A stretch of 64,000 nucleotides of DNA from Flavobacteriales bacterium. GTDB lineage: Bacteria > Bacteroidota > Bacteroidia > Flavobacteriales_F > PHOS-HE28. Within the stretch, counting starts at the first letter, position 1, and every line of letters starts with the position of its first letter. The position numbers and the translations under genes were made by a program. Under the pieces are notes generated by a model, which did no database searches, was not told where the DNA came from, and saw only the letters and a list, made by a program, of their open reading frames with translations. This document shows positions 17,941 through 27,762 of the stretch, piece after piece. The DNA is taken from assembly GCA_016702645.1 (NCBI GenBank), contig JADJDP010000004.1, positions 62,001-126,000 on the forward strand, written 5' to 3'.

Positions 17941-18456
17941 TCACGAAGGCTTGGGCGCCTTGTACAGAGGAACTGTGCTACAGGGCTCGCCGAACATCAG
18001 GCTCTTCACCACGGGAAGGAGCTTCGCGCTCAGCTCCACATAGGCGTTCAGCGGTACAGGCAATTTGCTGCAGCCCTTCACCACGATGCGTCCACCATGG
18101 TAGGGCTCGATATCCAAAGCCTGCACGAAGCGTGTGAAGACCGCGCGCTCCAATTGATCGGTATCGCCTTGCGTCACGAACGCTGCAAAGGGCTGTAGGT
18201 GCGCAGCCACGAGCATATAGGCCCACGTGGGAATGATGGCATCCGCCGAGCAATGCACCGAAACGAACTTGCCTTTGTACGCTGACCAGTCATGGTCCTT
18301 CACGAAGGCGCGCAGGTGATCCTCCTTCAGTGCGATCTCCTGCCACAGCAGCGGCTTCAGGTCGAAGACCACGCGCTCACCCGCTGGGTAGATCTCCTCC
18401 AGGTCGAGGGTGATGATCCCGCTCGACGCGACCTTGTTGATGATGGGTTCTTCGCT
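17941..18456 (-). CDS. DUF2480 family protein, start unclear
   Basis: A cytosolic protein of about 171 residues belonging to a Bacteroidota-specific family typically found beside SUF genes. Family features seen: the N-terminal EEPIINKVASSGIITLDLEE segment (18371-18453), VVFDLKP, HDWSAYKGKFV, HCSADAIIPTWAYMLV and a late VKGCSKLPVP. Similarity begins at 18456 (SEEPII), where an ATG would be expected, but the codon before is CCG and no in-frame ATG exists before a stop further upstream; a GTG at 18372 would cut off conserved sequence. An ATG at 18514 in another frame suggests an indel in the GC-rich stretch between. It is the last gene of the SUF operon. Its biochemical role is not known to me. 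Confidence 0.8.
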   Translation of the reverse strand, partial: SEEPIINKVASSGIITLDLEEIYPAGERVVFDLKPLLWQEIALKEDHLRAFVKDHDWSAYKGKFVSVHCSADAIIPTWAYMLVAAHLQPFAAFVTQGDTDQLERAVFTRFVQALDIEPYHGGRIVVKGCSKLPVPLNAYVELSAKLLPVVKSLMFGEPCSTVPLYKAPKPS

Positions 18457-18522
18457 CGGCCCAGCGCGGGCGCGTTCGCGCGGCGTTTTGGTGTGGCGTC
18501 GCGCCGTTGCGGTTCATCTCTT

Positions 18523-18547
18523 CTCTGCGTCTTTGCGCCTCTGCGGC
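18523..18547. repeat. 25-bp interspersed repeat, copy 1
   Basis: The 25-mer beginning CTCTGCGTCTTTGCG lies in the sufT-DUF2480 junction. It recurs with two mismatches at 24175-24199, in the sufA-sufB junction. Similar CTCTGCGTC/TTTGCGCC strings are a familiar short dispersed repeat in environmental genomes (recollection, not searched). Confidence 0.7.
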
Positions 18548-18552
18548 CCAAC

Positions 18553-18873
18553 TTACATGAAGCCGAGTTCGAGTTGCGCCGCCTCGCTCATCATCGTCCT
18601 GTCCCACGCAGGCTCGAACGTGATCTCCACCTTGGCGCTGCTCACACCTTGCACGCCGGCCACCTTCTGTTCCACCTCCCCGGGCAAGGTTCCGGCCACC
18701 GGGCACGCCGGACTGGTCAAGGTCATCTTGATATAGACGCTTGCATCGTCGTGGATCACCACATCGTAGATCAGCCCCAGCTCGTAGATGTCCACGGGGA
18801 TCTCGGGGTCATAGATGGCCTTGAGCGCATTGATGATGCTCTCCTCCAGTTGTTTCTTCTCCTCGGACGTCAT
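18553..18873 (-). CDS. sufT: SUF system Fe-S assembly protein, MIP18/DUF59 family
   Basis: A 106-residue DUF59 protein. It contains the family signature DPEIPVDIYELGLIY and the TSPACPVAG cysteine motif, and starts MTSEEKKQLEE. SufT-type proteins help mature Fe-S proteins, especially under high cluster demand, and act in the cytosol. In Bacteroidota the gene usually sits just after sufE or sufS, as here. The ATG lies 12 bp from the pure G/C tract that destroys the sufE 3' end, so the exact sufE-sufT spacing is unknown. DUF2480 follows. Confidence 0.9.
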   Translation of the reverse strand: MTSEEKKQLEESIINALKAIYDPEIPVDIYELGLIYDVVIHDDASVYIKMTLTSPACPVAGTLPGEVEQKVAGVQGVSSAKVEITFEPAWDRTMMSEAAQLELGFM

Positions 18874-18885
18874 GACTGTGGAGGC

Positions 18886-18951
18886 GGGGGGGGGGGGGGG
18901 GCCGGGGGGGGGGGGGGGGGCCGGGGGGGGGGGGGGCCCCCCCCCCCCCCC
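18886..18951. repeat. 66-bp pure G/C homopolymer block
   Basis: The block reads G16-CC-G17-CC-G14-C15 with no other base. It sits exactly at the sufE/sufT junction and removes the sufE stop codon; the G14-C15 arm is a loop-less inverted repeat. It most probably reflects a mis-assembled or mis-called stretch rather than natural sequence. Confidence 0.9.
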
Positions 18952-19370
18952 GAATAGGCGAGGGCGTAGCGTTTCATCTGGTCCATCATCGCGCTGAGGC
19001 CATTGCTGCGGTTCGGGCTCAGGTGCTCACGCAGGCCGATGGTATCGATGAAGGTGAGCGGTGTTTCCAGGATCTCTTGTGGTGTGCGGTCGTTCAGCAC
19101 ACGCACGAGCAATGCGATAAGGCCCTTGGTGATCATGGCATCGCTGTCGGCGGTGAAGTGGACAAGGCCGTTCTTTTGTTCAGCGTTCAGCCACACACGC
19201 GATTGGCAACCGCGCACGATGTTCTCCTCGGTCTTCTTCTCCGGCGCGATCAAGGGCAGGTCCTTGCCCAGCTCGATCAGGTGCTCGTAGCGGTCCTGCC
19301 AGTCGCTGAAGAGGGCGAACTCGTCCACCACTTCTTGTTGGGCTTGGGCGATGGTCTTGTTGGCGGTCAT
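18951..19370 (-). CDS. sufE: Cysteine desulfuration protein SufE, 3' end lost in G/C tract
   Basis: SufE accepts sulfane sulfur from the SufS persulfide and passes it to the SufBCD scaffold. The persulfide cysteine is in the expected VRGCQSRVW motif, and DWQDRYEHLIELGKDLP and the late SPNRSNGL segment also match the family. The protein reads cleanly from ATG 19370 to LAYS at 18951 (about 140 residues, close to the usual length) and then runs into a G/C block with no stop, so only the last few residues are uncertain. Its ATG overlaps the sufS TGA (ATGA, 19367-19370), indicating translational coupling with its partner enzyme. Confidence 0.92.
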
Positions 19371-20612
19371 CGCAACATCTTCACGCCTTTCTTCACTCCA
19401 GCCACCATCGCATCCACTTCCGCGATCGTATTGAAGCACGCGAAGCTCGCCCGCGTCGTTCCGCTCACACCGAAGCGCTCCATCAATGGCTGGGTGCAGT
19501 GGTGGCCCGTGCGCACGGCGATGCCCTGCTGGTCGAGCAAGGTGCCGAGGTCGTAGTGGTGTACGCCTTCGATCACGAAACTGATCACGCCCACCTTTCT
19601 CCTTCGCGGTGCCGATGATGCGGAGGCCATCGATGGTCAGCAGCTCCTTCGTCGCATGGGCGAGCAAGGTCTGTTCGTATGCGGCCATGGCATCGAGGTC
19701 GTAGTCCTGCATCCAGCGGATGGCTTCGCCCAGCCCGATGATGCCCGCGATGTGCGGGGTGCCCGCCTCGAACTTGAAGGGCAGCTTCGCCCAGGTGCTT
19801 TTCTCTAGCGTGACGGTCTCGATCATCTCGCCACCGCCTTGCCATGGGGGCATGCGCTCCAGTAGTTCCTCGCGGCCGTAGAGCACACCCGTGCCCGTTG
19901 GCCCATAGGCCTTGTGCCCGCTGAAGGCATAGAGGTCGCAGCCGAGGTCCTGCACATCGATCTTCAGGTGCGGCGCCGCTTGCGCGCCATCCACCAGCGT
20001 GACGATGCCTTTCTTCTTCGCCTGCGCGATCAGCTTCTTCACCGGGTTGATCGTGCCCAATGTGTTGCTCACATGGCTGATCGCGAGGATCCTTGTCTTA
20101 TCAGAGAACGGCACCTGCTTCAGGTCCCATTCTCCGCTGTCCGTGATCGGGATCACCTTCAGCACCGCACCATGCCGCTCGCAAGCCAGTTGCCAGGGCA
20201 CGATGTTGCTGTGGTGCTCCATGCCGCTGATCACCACCTCGTCGCCTTTCTTCAACAGCAATTGGGCTAGACTGGTCGCAGCCAGGTTGATGCTCGCCGT
20301 GGTGCCACTGGTGAAGATCACCTCGTGCGGATGCTTGGCGTTGATGTGCGCGCGAACCGTCTCACGTGCGGCTTCCTGTGCTTCCGTGGCCTTGGTGCTC
20401 AGCGTATGCACACCACGATGCACGTTGGCATTGATCGTCGCGTAGTAGGCGCTCTCGGCCTTGATCACGCGGCGCGGCTTCTGGCTGGTGGCGGCGTTGT
20501 CGAAGTACACGAGCGGCTTGCCGTGCACCAGCTCCTTCAGGATCGGGAACTGCGCACGGATCTCTTCGACGTCGTAGCCCTTCTTCGTGACCGTGTCAGC
20601 CTTGGTGCTCAT
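19367..20612 (-). CDS. sufS: Cysteine desulfurase SufS, frameshifted
   Basis: A PLP enzyme of about 414 residues that takes sulfur from cysteine as an enzyme-bound persulfide. The start at 20612 (MSTKADTVTKKGYDVEEIRA) overlaps the sufD stop by 4 bp. The PLP lysine is in FSGHKAYGPTG and the persulfide cysteine in VRTGHHCTQP. The frame breaks after RIIGTAKEK; the last 75 residues (KVGVISFVIEGVHHYDLG onward) are one frame over. Removing one base from the TTT at 19596-19598 (AAA on the coding strand) restores the protein. Because the active-site Cys lies after the break, the enzyme would be dead if the shift were real; a sequencing indel is much more likely. Confidence 0.93.
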
Positions 20613-21874
20613 AGCGCTTCCAGCTTCGCGTCGATGAGCGATGCGAGGTGCTTCCGCCAGTCCTCGTTGGTGATGCGTTCGAGCACATACGTCATGAACG
20701 CGTGTGAAAGCATGCGCCGCGCTTCGGATTCGCTCACCCCACGCGAACGCAGGTAGAACAGGCCTTTCTCGTCCAGGCGACCGATGGTGCAACCGTGGCT
20801 GCACTTCACATCGTCGGCGTAGATCTCCAGTTCGGGCTTGGTGAAGATGCGCGCGTCATCGCCTTGCAGGATGTTCGCGTTGCTCTGGTAGGCGCGGGTG
20901 CGTTGGGCGTCCTGCTTCACGTACACCTTGCCGTTGAACACGCCTGTGCCCTTCTCCGCGATGATGCCCTTGTAGAGCTCATCGCTGGTGCAGTCTGGAA
21001 CGTCATGGCCGATATAGGTGTGGTTGTCGCAGTGCGTGGTGCCGTTGAGTACGTAGACGCCGTTCAGTTCTGCATGCGCATCCGGGCCAGCGAGGGCCAC
21101 GTTCACTTCGTTGCGCACCAACGAACCGTTCAATGTCGTGGTGTCTATGCTGAAACGGCCTTTCGCGCCGATCGTCACGCTATCGAGACCGATGTGCGCG
21201 GGACCCTTCGCTTCGTTCTGAAGCAGATGGATCGTGAGGTTCGCGCCTTCGCCGATCACGCTTTCGCGGATGCCGTTGATGAGCGAGGTCCGCCAAGTCC
21301 CTGCCAAGGTGCTCAATGATCACCTCCACCTTCGCGCCTTCGTGCAACATGAAGAGGTCGCGCGGTTGGATCAATTGCCGATCACCGCTCGTGATGTGCA
21401 GGACGTGGATCGGCTTACTGGTCTTAGTGCCTTTGGTGGCGAGGATGATCAGGCCGTTGGTGGGCGCAGCGGCGTTCATCGCCGTGAAGAGGCGGTCACC
21501 GATGGGAGCTACCTGCCCGTAGTGGGCCTTCACCGGGCCGTGGGCGAGGTGGTGCTTCAGGCTGTCGATAACGATGCCCTTGTCGCCCTTGAGGTCATCA
21601 CTCAGATCCACGTTGAAACGACCGTTCACGAACACAACGCGGGTGACGTCGAAGGGCAGACGGGCGGGCAGCGCAAAGTTGGCATCGGCGTTGGGTGCGG
21701 CGTAAGGCTGATTGAACAGCTTGCCGACGCGGGTGTATTTCCAAGCCTCGGTCTTGATTCCGGGAACGGGAAGGGCATTGACCTGCGCGAGCGCCTCCGC
21801 AGCACCAGGCCATGTACTGCCTTCGAGCAATGGAAGCACTGTGGCCTTCGGGTCGATCGCTGTCATCGTGCTCA

Positions 21875-21875
<1 letters not shown>
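20609..21875 (-). CDS. sufD: Fe-S cluster assembly protein SufD, frameshifted
   Basis: A scaffold subunit of the SufBC2D complex, about 421 residues, with the SufB/SufD beta-helix core. The N-terminal part (ALPVPGIKTEAWKYTRVGKL) and the C-terminal part (DDVKCSHGCTIGRLDEKGLF, FYLRSRGVSESEARRML) are typical. The frame breaks after VEVIIEHLG; removing one base of the CCC at 21299-21301 joins it to RTSLINGIRESVIGEGA. The start ATG overlaps the sufC stop by one base (TGATG at 21873-21877) and the stop overlaps the sufS ATG, so the whole block is tightly coupled. Confidence 0.93.
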
Positions 21876-22622
<747 letters not shown>

Positions 22623-22670
22623 TGCGTCTTCTATCGTTTCGGGTTGACCCGTTGGGTCGAGGCTACATGG

Positions 22671-24119
22671 TCATCCAACAGATCCTTCAAGACTCACCGC
22701 CAACAACTTCTGCGCTTCCACCGCGAACTCCATCGGCAACTGGTTCAATACCTCTTTGCAATAACCGTTCACGATCAGGCTCACGGCCTTCTCGGTCTCG
22801 ATGCCGCGCTGGTTGAGGTAGAAGATCTGGTCCTCGCCGATCTTGCTCGTGGTGGCTTCGTGCTCCACCATTGCGGTCGGGTTTTCGCTCTCGATGTACG
22901 GGAACGTGTGCGCCCCGCAACGATCACCGAGCAGCAATGAATCGCACTGGCTGAAGTTGCGTGCGCCCTTCGCGCCCTTGCCGATCTTCACCAAGCCGCG
23001 GTAGCTGTTGTTGGAAAAACCCGCGCTGATCCCCTTGCTCACGATGGTGCTCTTCGTGCCCTTGCCGATGTGGGTCATCTTGGTGCCCGTGTCGGCCTGC
23101 TGGCGGTTGTTCGTCACCGCCACGCTGTAGAACTCGCCGGTGCTGTAGTCGCCTTTCAGCACGCAGCTCGGGTACTTCCACGTGATCGCGCTGCCGGTCT
23201 CCACTTGTGTCCAGCTGATCTTGCTGCGATCGCCCAGGCACATGCCGCGCTTGGTGACGAAGTTGTAGATGCCGCCCTTGCCGTCCTTGTCGCCGGGGTA
23301 CCAGTTCTGGACGGTGCTGTACTTGATCTCCGCGTCCTTCAGCGCGACGAGTTCCACCACGGCGGCGTGCAACTGGTGCTCATCGCGGATCGGTGCGGTG
23401 CAGCCTTCGAGGTAGCTCACGTACGCGCCTTCATCGGCGATCAGCAGCGTGCGCTCGAACTGGCCGGTCATGGCCTCGTTGATGCGGAAGTAGGTGCTCA
23501 GCTCCATCGGGCAACGCACGCCCGGCGGGATGTAGCAGAAGCTGCCATCGCTGAACACGGCGCTGTTGAGCGCGGCGAAGTAGTTGTCCGTGCGCGGCAC
23601 CACGCTGCCGAGGTACTTCTTGATCAGCTCGGGATGCTCATGCACCGCATCGCTGAACGAACAGAAGATGATGCCCTTCTCCTTCAGCGCCGCTTGGAAG
23701 GTGGTCTTCACGCTCACGCTGTCGAACACGATGTCCACGGCCACACCGGCGAGGCGCTTCTGCTCCTCCATGCTGATGCCCAACTTCTCGAAGGTCTTGA
23801 TCAACTCGGGGTCGGCTTCGTCGAGGCTGTTCAGCGTCGGCTTCTTCTTTGGTGCACTGTAGTAGTAGCTGTTCTGGTAATCGATCTTGGGGTAGTGGAC
23901 GTGCGCCCAATGCGGCTCCTCCATTTTCTGCCAGATGCGGTAGGCTTCGAGCCTCCACTCCAGCATCCACTCCGGCTCGTTCTTCTTCGCGCTGATGAAG
24001 CGCACGATGTCCTCGTTCAGTCCCTTCGCCGCCTTCTCGCTCTCGATGTCCGTGATGAAGCCGTAGGCGTACTCCTTCTCGGTGACCTCGCGGAGGATAT
24101 CGTCGGTGTCCTGTGCCAT
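22671..24119 (-). CDS. sufB: Fe-S cluster assembly protein SufB
   Basis: A complete 482-residue SufB, the main scaffold on which the nascent Fe-S cluster is built. Recognisable segments are PEWMLEWRLEAYRIW, PHWAHVHYPKIDYQN, the PPGVRCPMELSTYFRIN motif, EGCTAPIRDEHQLHAAVVEL and the C-terminal ENPTAMVEHEATTSKIGEDQ. It has no internal frameshift, unlike sufC, sufD and sufS. The 87-bp gap to sufA holds a G-rich stretch and a 25-bp dispersed repeat. No Shine-Dalgarno-like sequence precedes the ATG, which is usual in Bacteroidota. Confidence 0.96.
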   Translation of the reverse strand: MAQDTDDILREVTEKEYAYGFITDIESEKAAKGLNEDIVRFISAKKNEPEWMLEWRLEAYRIWQKMEEPHWAHVHYPKIDYQNSYYYSAPKKKPTLNSLDEADPELIKTFEKLGISMEEQKRLAGVAVDIVFDSVSVKTTFQAALKEKGIIFCSFSDAVHEHPELIKKYLGSVVPRTDNYFAALNSAVFSDGSFCYIPPGVRCPMELSTYFRINEAMTGQFERTLLIADEGAYVSYLEGCTAPIRDEHQLHAAVVELVALKDAEIKYSTVQNWYPGDKDGKGGIYNFVTKRGMCLGDRSKISWTQVETGSAITWKYPSCVLKGDYSTGEFYSVAVTNNRQQADTGTKMTHIGKGTKSTIVSKGISAGFSNNSYRGLVKIGKGAKGARNFSQCDSLLLGDRCGAHTFPYIESENPTAMVEHEATTSKIGEDQIFYLNQRGIETEKAVSLIVNGYCKEVLNQLPMEFAVEAQKLLAVSLEGSVG

Positions 24120-24133
24120 GGCTCAAATGCGGC

Positions 24134-24162
24134 GGGGGGGGCGAGAGAAGGGGCGGGGGGGG
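24134..24162. repeat. G-rich low-complexity stretch in the sufA-sufB gap
   Basis: It holds runs of G8 (24134-24141), G4 (24150-24153) and G8 (24155-24162). On the plus strand it has G-quadruplex potential; the suf mRNA would carry the C-rich version just 5' of sufB. It is either a natural regulatory tract or another low-accuracy stretch like the one at 18886-18951. Confidence 0.6.
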
Positions 24163-24174
24163 CTATCTGGTTTG

Positions 24175-24199
24175 CTCTGCGTCCTTGCGCCTTTGCGGC
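24175..24199. repeat. 25-bp interspersed repeat, copy 2
   Basis: The 25-mer beginning CTCTGCGTCCTTGCG matches 23 of 25 bases of 18523-18547 in the same orientation. It lies between sufA and sufB. Confidence 0.7.
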
Positions 24200-24206
24200 T
24201 TCTTCC

Positions 24207-24533
24207 TCAGATACTGAAGCTCTCCCCGCACCCGCAGGTCCGGCTGGCGTTCGGGTTGATGAACTGGAAGCCCTTGCCGTTGAGGCCGCCGCTGAAGTCC
24301 AGGGTGGTGCCCAAGAGGTAGAGCATGCTCTTCTTGTCGATCACCACCTTCACCCCGTTGTCCTCGAAGACCTTGTCGCCGTCCTTCATCTGGTCGTCGA
24401 AAATCAGGTCGTACATCAGGCCGGAGCAGCCGCCGCCCTTCACGCCCACGCGTACAAAGTGCTGTGGCCCACGGCCTTCCATGCCAAGCAACTTGGTGAC
24501 CTCGCTCTTGGCGTTCTCGCTAACGGTGATCAT
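24207..24533 (-). CDS. sufA: A-type Fe-S carrier (HesB/IscA/SufA family)
   Basis: A 108-residue A-type carrier that binds Fe-S clusters made by SufBCD and hands them to target proteins. The three conserved cysteines are present: one in GGGCSGL (residue about 36) and two in the C-terminal CGCGESF. The length and the ending match the family. It is the first gene of the minus-strand suf operon, preceded by a good -7 box at 24571-24578. It could equally be called erpA-like; the operon context favours sufA. Confidence 0.92.
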   Translation of the reverse strand: MITVSENAKSEVTKLLGMEGRGPQHFVRVGVKGGGCSGLMYDLIFDDQMKDGDKVFEDNGVKVVIDKKSMLYLLGTTLDFSGGLNGKGFQFINPNASRTCGCGESFSI

Positions 24534-24570
24534 GGCTTATTTGGAATGGTTCTAAACTCAGTCGCAGCCC

Positions 24571-24578
24571 CAAAAGTA
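24571..24578 (-). promoter_or_regulatory. -7 box TACTTTTG of the suf operon
   Basis: Read on the minus strand, TACTTTTG is an exact match to the Bacteroidota -7 consensus TAnnTTTG. It lies 37 bp upstream of the sufA ATG, giving a leader of about 30 nt. No clear -33 TTG is visible. Confidence 0.55.
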
Positions 24579-24654
24579 CGGGGGAAGCGGGCAGGTTTTG
24601 CAGGGTGGGAACAAGCGTTTCAGGCTGGTGCGGCCAAGTGCTCTTCCGGCATGC

Positions 24655-24662
24655 TACTTTCT
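24655..24662 (+). promoter_or_regulatory. Candidate -7 box (TACTTTCT) for dinB
   Basis: TACTTTCT lies 41 bp before the dinB ATG. The same octamer precedes the gene starting at 41748 (minus strand). It is weaker than consensus. Confidence 0.3.
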
Positions 24663-24702
24663 AGGCCCGCCGATCGACGGATAAACCGTCCAAGGCCCGC
24701 AC

Positions 24703-25931
24703 ATGTTCGCCCGCGACCAACGCACCATCGCCCATCTCGACCTCGACAGCTTCTTCGTGAGCGTGGAGTGCCTTCATGACAAGAGCCTTCTCGGCAAGCC
24801 TGTCCTTATTGGTGCGGATAGCGACCGCGGCGTGGTGGCCAGTTGCAGCTATGAGGCAAGGAAAGTGGGTATCCGCAGTGCAATGCCCATGCGTATGGCG
24901 AAGCAGCTTTGTCCGGAGGCGATCATCCTGCGCGGCAACAGCGGCGAGTACATGGAGAAGAGCGATGAGGTCACTGAGATCATCCGCGAAAAGGTGCCCT
25001 TGTTCGAGAAGACCAGCGTGGACGAGTTCTATGTGGACTTCACCGGAACGGAGAAGTTCTTCGGTGCGATGAAGCTGGCGACGGAACTACGACAACGCAT
25101 CACTGCGAAGACCGGCTTGCCGAACAGCTTCGGGCTTGAGCATCAACAAGACGGTGAGCAAGGTGGCCACCAATACCGCGAAGCCTAATGGCCAGTTCCA
25201 AGTGGAACGCGGTACCGAAAAACCCTTCCTGGCGCCGATGTCGATCGAGGCGATCCCTGGCGTAGGTGACAAGACCGCGCACCTGTTGCGCAGCATGGGG
25301 GTGATGAAGGTCCAGACGATGCAGGAGCTGCCCATCGACCTGATGCAACGGCTGCTTGGTGAACATGGACCAGTGCTTTGGCGCAAGGCCAACGGCATCG
25401 ACGACAGTCCGGTGATCCCCTGGCACGAGCGCAAGAGCATCAGCACCGAACGCACCTTCGCACGCGATACCATCGATGTGGTGAAGCTGCAAGGGCATGC
25501 TCACCGCCATGGCCGAGAGCCTCGCCTTCCAACTGCGCAAGGGCGACAAGCTCACCAGTTGCGTCGCCGTGAAGATCCGCTACGCCGACATGAACACGCA
25601 CATGCGGCAACTACGCATTCCATACACCGCGTGCGATCATAAGATCCTGCCGTTGGTACACGACCTTTTCCGCGCGCTGTACGATCGCCGCCAGCGGATC
25701 CGCCTCGTGGGTGTGCGCTTCAGTCACCTCGTGGGCGGCGGCCACCAGATGGATGCCTTCACGGACACCGAGGAGGCGATGGGCCTCTACCAGGCCATGG
25801 ACAAGATCCGCAAGCGCTTCGGAGATCGCACGGTGATGCGCGCCGCTGGCATGGAGGCACAGAGCATCGGACGGATGGACAACCCCTTCGATGGGCAGGC
25901 GCCGGTGCTGCTGGCGAATAGGAGGGCGTAG
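24703..25931 (+). CDS. dinB: DNA polymerase IV, Y family, with two frameshifts
   Basis: A translesion polymerase of about 408 residues. Catalytic acidic residues are visible in HLDLDSFFVSVE and SVDEFYVDFTG, and a helix-hairpin-helix in IPGVGDKTAHLLRSMGV; the little-finger part follows (ERTFARDTIDVVKLQG, then MAESLAFQLRKGDKLTS). Two single-base insertions break the frame: a T in TT at 25136-25137 (before SINKTVSKVATN) and a G in GGG at 25493-25495. It ends FDGQAPVLLANRRA, and the DNA for this tail is duplicated at 27718-27762. The gene is divergent from suf and convergent with a T9SS gene (9-bp gap). A short DnaE polymerase lies about 9 kb downstream. Confidence 0.9.
25887..25931 (+). repeat. 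45-bp dinB-tail duplication, copy 1 (inside dinB)
   Basis: This copy codes for the last residues of DinB and its stop. It matches 27718-27762 at 41 of 45 positions. Confidence 0.85.
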
Positions 25932-25940
25932 CCTGACCGA

Positions 25941-27581
25941 TCAGAGCTTGACCACCACGGCCGATCCCAGTAGCTCACCGGAGAAGAGCAACTGCACAGC
26001 ATAATAACCGGAAGCCAGATCACCGATGTCCATCCGGATGGTGGTGCCTTGCGCCTTGCGCACTTCAACCACCCGGCCGATGGCATCCACCAGTTGAACC
26101 TCGGTACCCGCATAGGGAACAGCTACGATGATGTGGTCGCTTGATGGGTTGGGGTAGACCAGCACCGAACAACTGCTCGCCTCCACGGGGGTATAGTTGT
26201 GGTTGCCATTGGTGTCCACTTGTTTCACCCGGTAATAGATCAACGGTTGTTCGAAGAGGATGTCGCTGTTGTCGTCCAGCACTTCATAGGACATGGCCAT
26301 TTGCGTGGTCCCGGCCCCAGGTACCGTGGCAAATACATCCCAAGTGGAGGCATCCAGGCTTCGTTCCACTTCGAAATGATCATTGTTCTGTTGTGTGGCC
26401 ACCGTCCAATTGACCCTACGGTTCCCCATTTCACATTCAACGTCGAAAGCGGTCCAAGTAACAGGGAGTACGATACTGCAGTCGATCCCGCCACTCGGCA
26501 TCTCGATATAGAAGGTGGATGACAAACCACCGTTCCCATCGATGATCAGGTAATAGCTGTTCCCGGCCGTAAGCCCCGAGAGGTTGAACTCGCAATTCGC
26601 AGTGATCCCGTTCAAGTAAACATTGGCCATTGTACCAACACCACCGTTCGGCGCGGCATAGGATGTATTGTTCACGCCGGGCGGATCCGGACAGCCTCCC
26701 GTCGGAACCACGGTCGGAGGACCGGAGCAGATCGGGTTGGTCTGCTGGACCACGACAAGCTGCATATCTGCCGTACCGGTACCGGTGGAGTTCACCATGC
26801 CGCTCACCGTGATGTTCGCCGTGGTTCCGGATGCGACAAAGCGGTACCAACCGCTGTTGTTGTTGGCGCCGTTCCAGCCACAGCCGCCCACCACATCACC
26901 CGGGTAGAAGGGGTCCAGTGGCGGATAAGCGAGGTTCGTTCCGCGGATCACGGACAATCCATCGATACAGGTGGCGCCGCTGCAGAAGTCGTTCCCCGAT
27001 CCACCGGTCACATCGGTCACAACGATGGGTGGCCCGAAGACGAGTTCAACGCGTTCGAACGAGACCTCGGATGTCGTGTTCTCGGCCAATTGGAAGGTCC
27101 ATTGGCCGTTCGGGTCTTCCCCGTTCACCGTGGCGAACGCATTCACCACATCGGTGCGGTAGTAGCCTACGTTCCACGGGTGATAGCCCTGTTGTGTGGT
27201 CGTGCTGTAATCCCGGACACGTTCCAAGGCGATATCATCGCGGAACTTGATGTTCATCCATTGGCTCGTGCTTGTCGTGGTGAACGGTCCGAACAACTGG
27301 ATGACAGTACCCGTAGGTGATACGAGGCGTGCGTAGTACGTGGACAGGTTGCCTTTGCACGCCGCAGTGCCCAGTTGCAGGTTCACTTGGCGCAAGACCG
27401 TTCCCGAAGCGCCCAACGGCGTAGGGAGCGCAGCCACTGCGATGGTTCGTTGAAAACCCGTGTAGGCATTTCCTGAATCCCACATGTTGCACCCAGCGGC
27501 TGTCGTGTTCGAGAACGTCTGCGCCACGAGATCCGTGCTCAGGATCACAGAGGTCGCCAAAAGGGTGCAAAGTGCTTTCAT
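25941..27581 (-). CDS. T9SS type A protein with proprotein-convertase P-like domain
   Basis: A 546-residue exported protein starting at ATG 27581 (MKALCTLLATSVILSTDLVA, a signal peptide); the frame opens further upstream but without signal features. Residues 20-190 look like a P/Homo B domain (AFATVNGEDPNGQWTFQLAE and the FERVELVFG end), which often accompanies secreted peptidases, although no peptidase is present. Residues 200-380 form a second beta-sandwich with several cysteines, followed by a T.QNNDHFEVERS fibronectin-like strand pair that is typical just before T9SS tails. The C-terminus (VYPNPSSDHIIV to ELLGSAVVVKL) is a type A sorting domain. No function is assignable beyond the cell surface. 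Confidence 0.82.
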   Translation of the reverse strand: MKALCTLLATSVILSTDLVAQTFSNTTAAGCNMWDSGNAYTGFQRTIAVAALPTPLGASGTVLRQVNLQLGTAACKGNLSTYYARLVSPTGTVIQLFGPFTTTSTSQWMNIKFRDDIALERVRDYSTTTQQGYHPWNVGYYRTDVVNAFATVNGEDPNGQWTFQLAENTTSEVSFERVELVFGPPIVVTDVTGGSGNDFCSGATCIDGLSVIRGTNLAYPPLDPFYPGDVVGGCGWNGANNNSGWYRFVASGTTANITVSGMVNSTGTGTADMQLVVVQQTNPICSGPPTVVPTGGCPDPPGVNNTSYAAPNGGVGTMANVYLNGITANCEFNLSGLTAGNSYYLIIDGNGGLSSTFYIEMPSGGIDCSIVLPVTWTAFDVECEMGNRRVNWTVATQQNNDHFEVERSLDASTWDVFATVPGAGTTQMAMSYEVLDDNSDILFEQPLIYYRVKQVDTNGNHNYTPVEASSCSVLVYPNPSSDHIIVAVPYAGTEVQLVDAIGRVVEVRKAQGTTIRMDIGDLASGYYAVQLLFSGELLGSAVVVKL

Positions 27582-27717
27582 GACGAAGAGTTTCTGGAAC
27601 CGCTCTGAACCCCACCATGCGTTCCCGGCTAATACCACAGCACCTCCGCACTGGTTCGTAAGGCAATAATAGCGAACCGGATCAATAATGCGCCCATGCC
27701 GACCGTGATACCGATCG

Positions 27718-27762
27718 TTCGATGGGCAGGCGCCGATGTTGTTGGCGAATAGGAGGGCCTAG
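27718..27762 (+). pseudogene. 45-bp dinB-tail duplication, copy 2 (orphan remnant)
   Basis: It codes DGQAPMLLANRRA and a stop, matching the DinB C-terminus with one Val-to-Met change and three silent changes, but nothing upstream resembles DinB. The stop overlaps the last codons of a convergent T9SS gene, mirroring the arrangement at the intact dinB. It is probably the remnant of a duplicated dinB/T9SS junction. Confidence 0.65.

Noticed and set aside
18870..20804. A single 644-residue minus-strand frame joining SufS and SufE and ending in a proline/glycine tail
   Set aside because: It is created by the sufS frameshift and the G/C block; the two enzymes are separate genes with an ATGA overlap.
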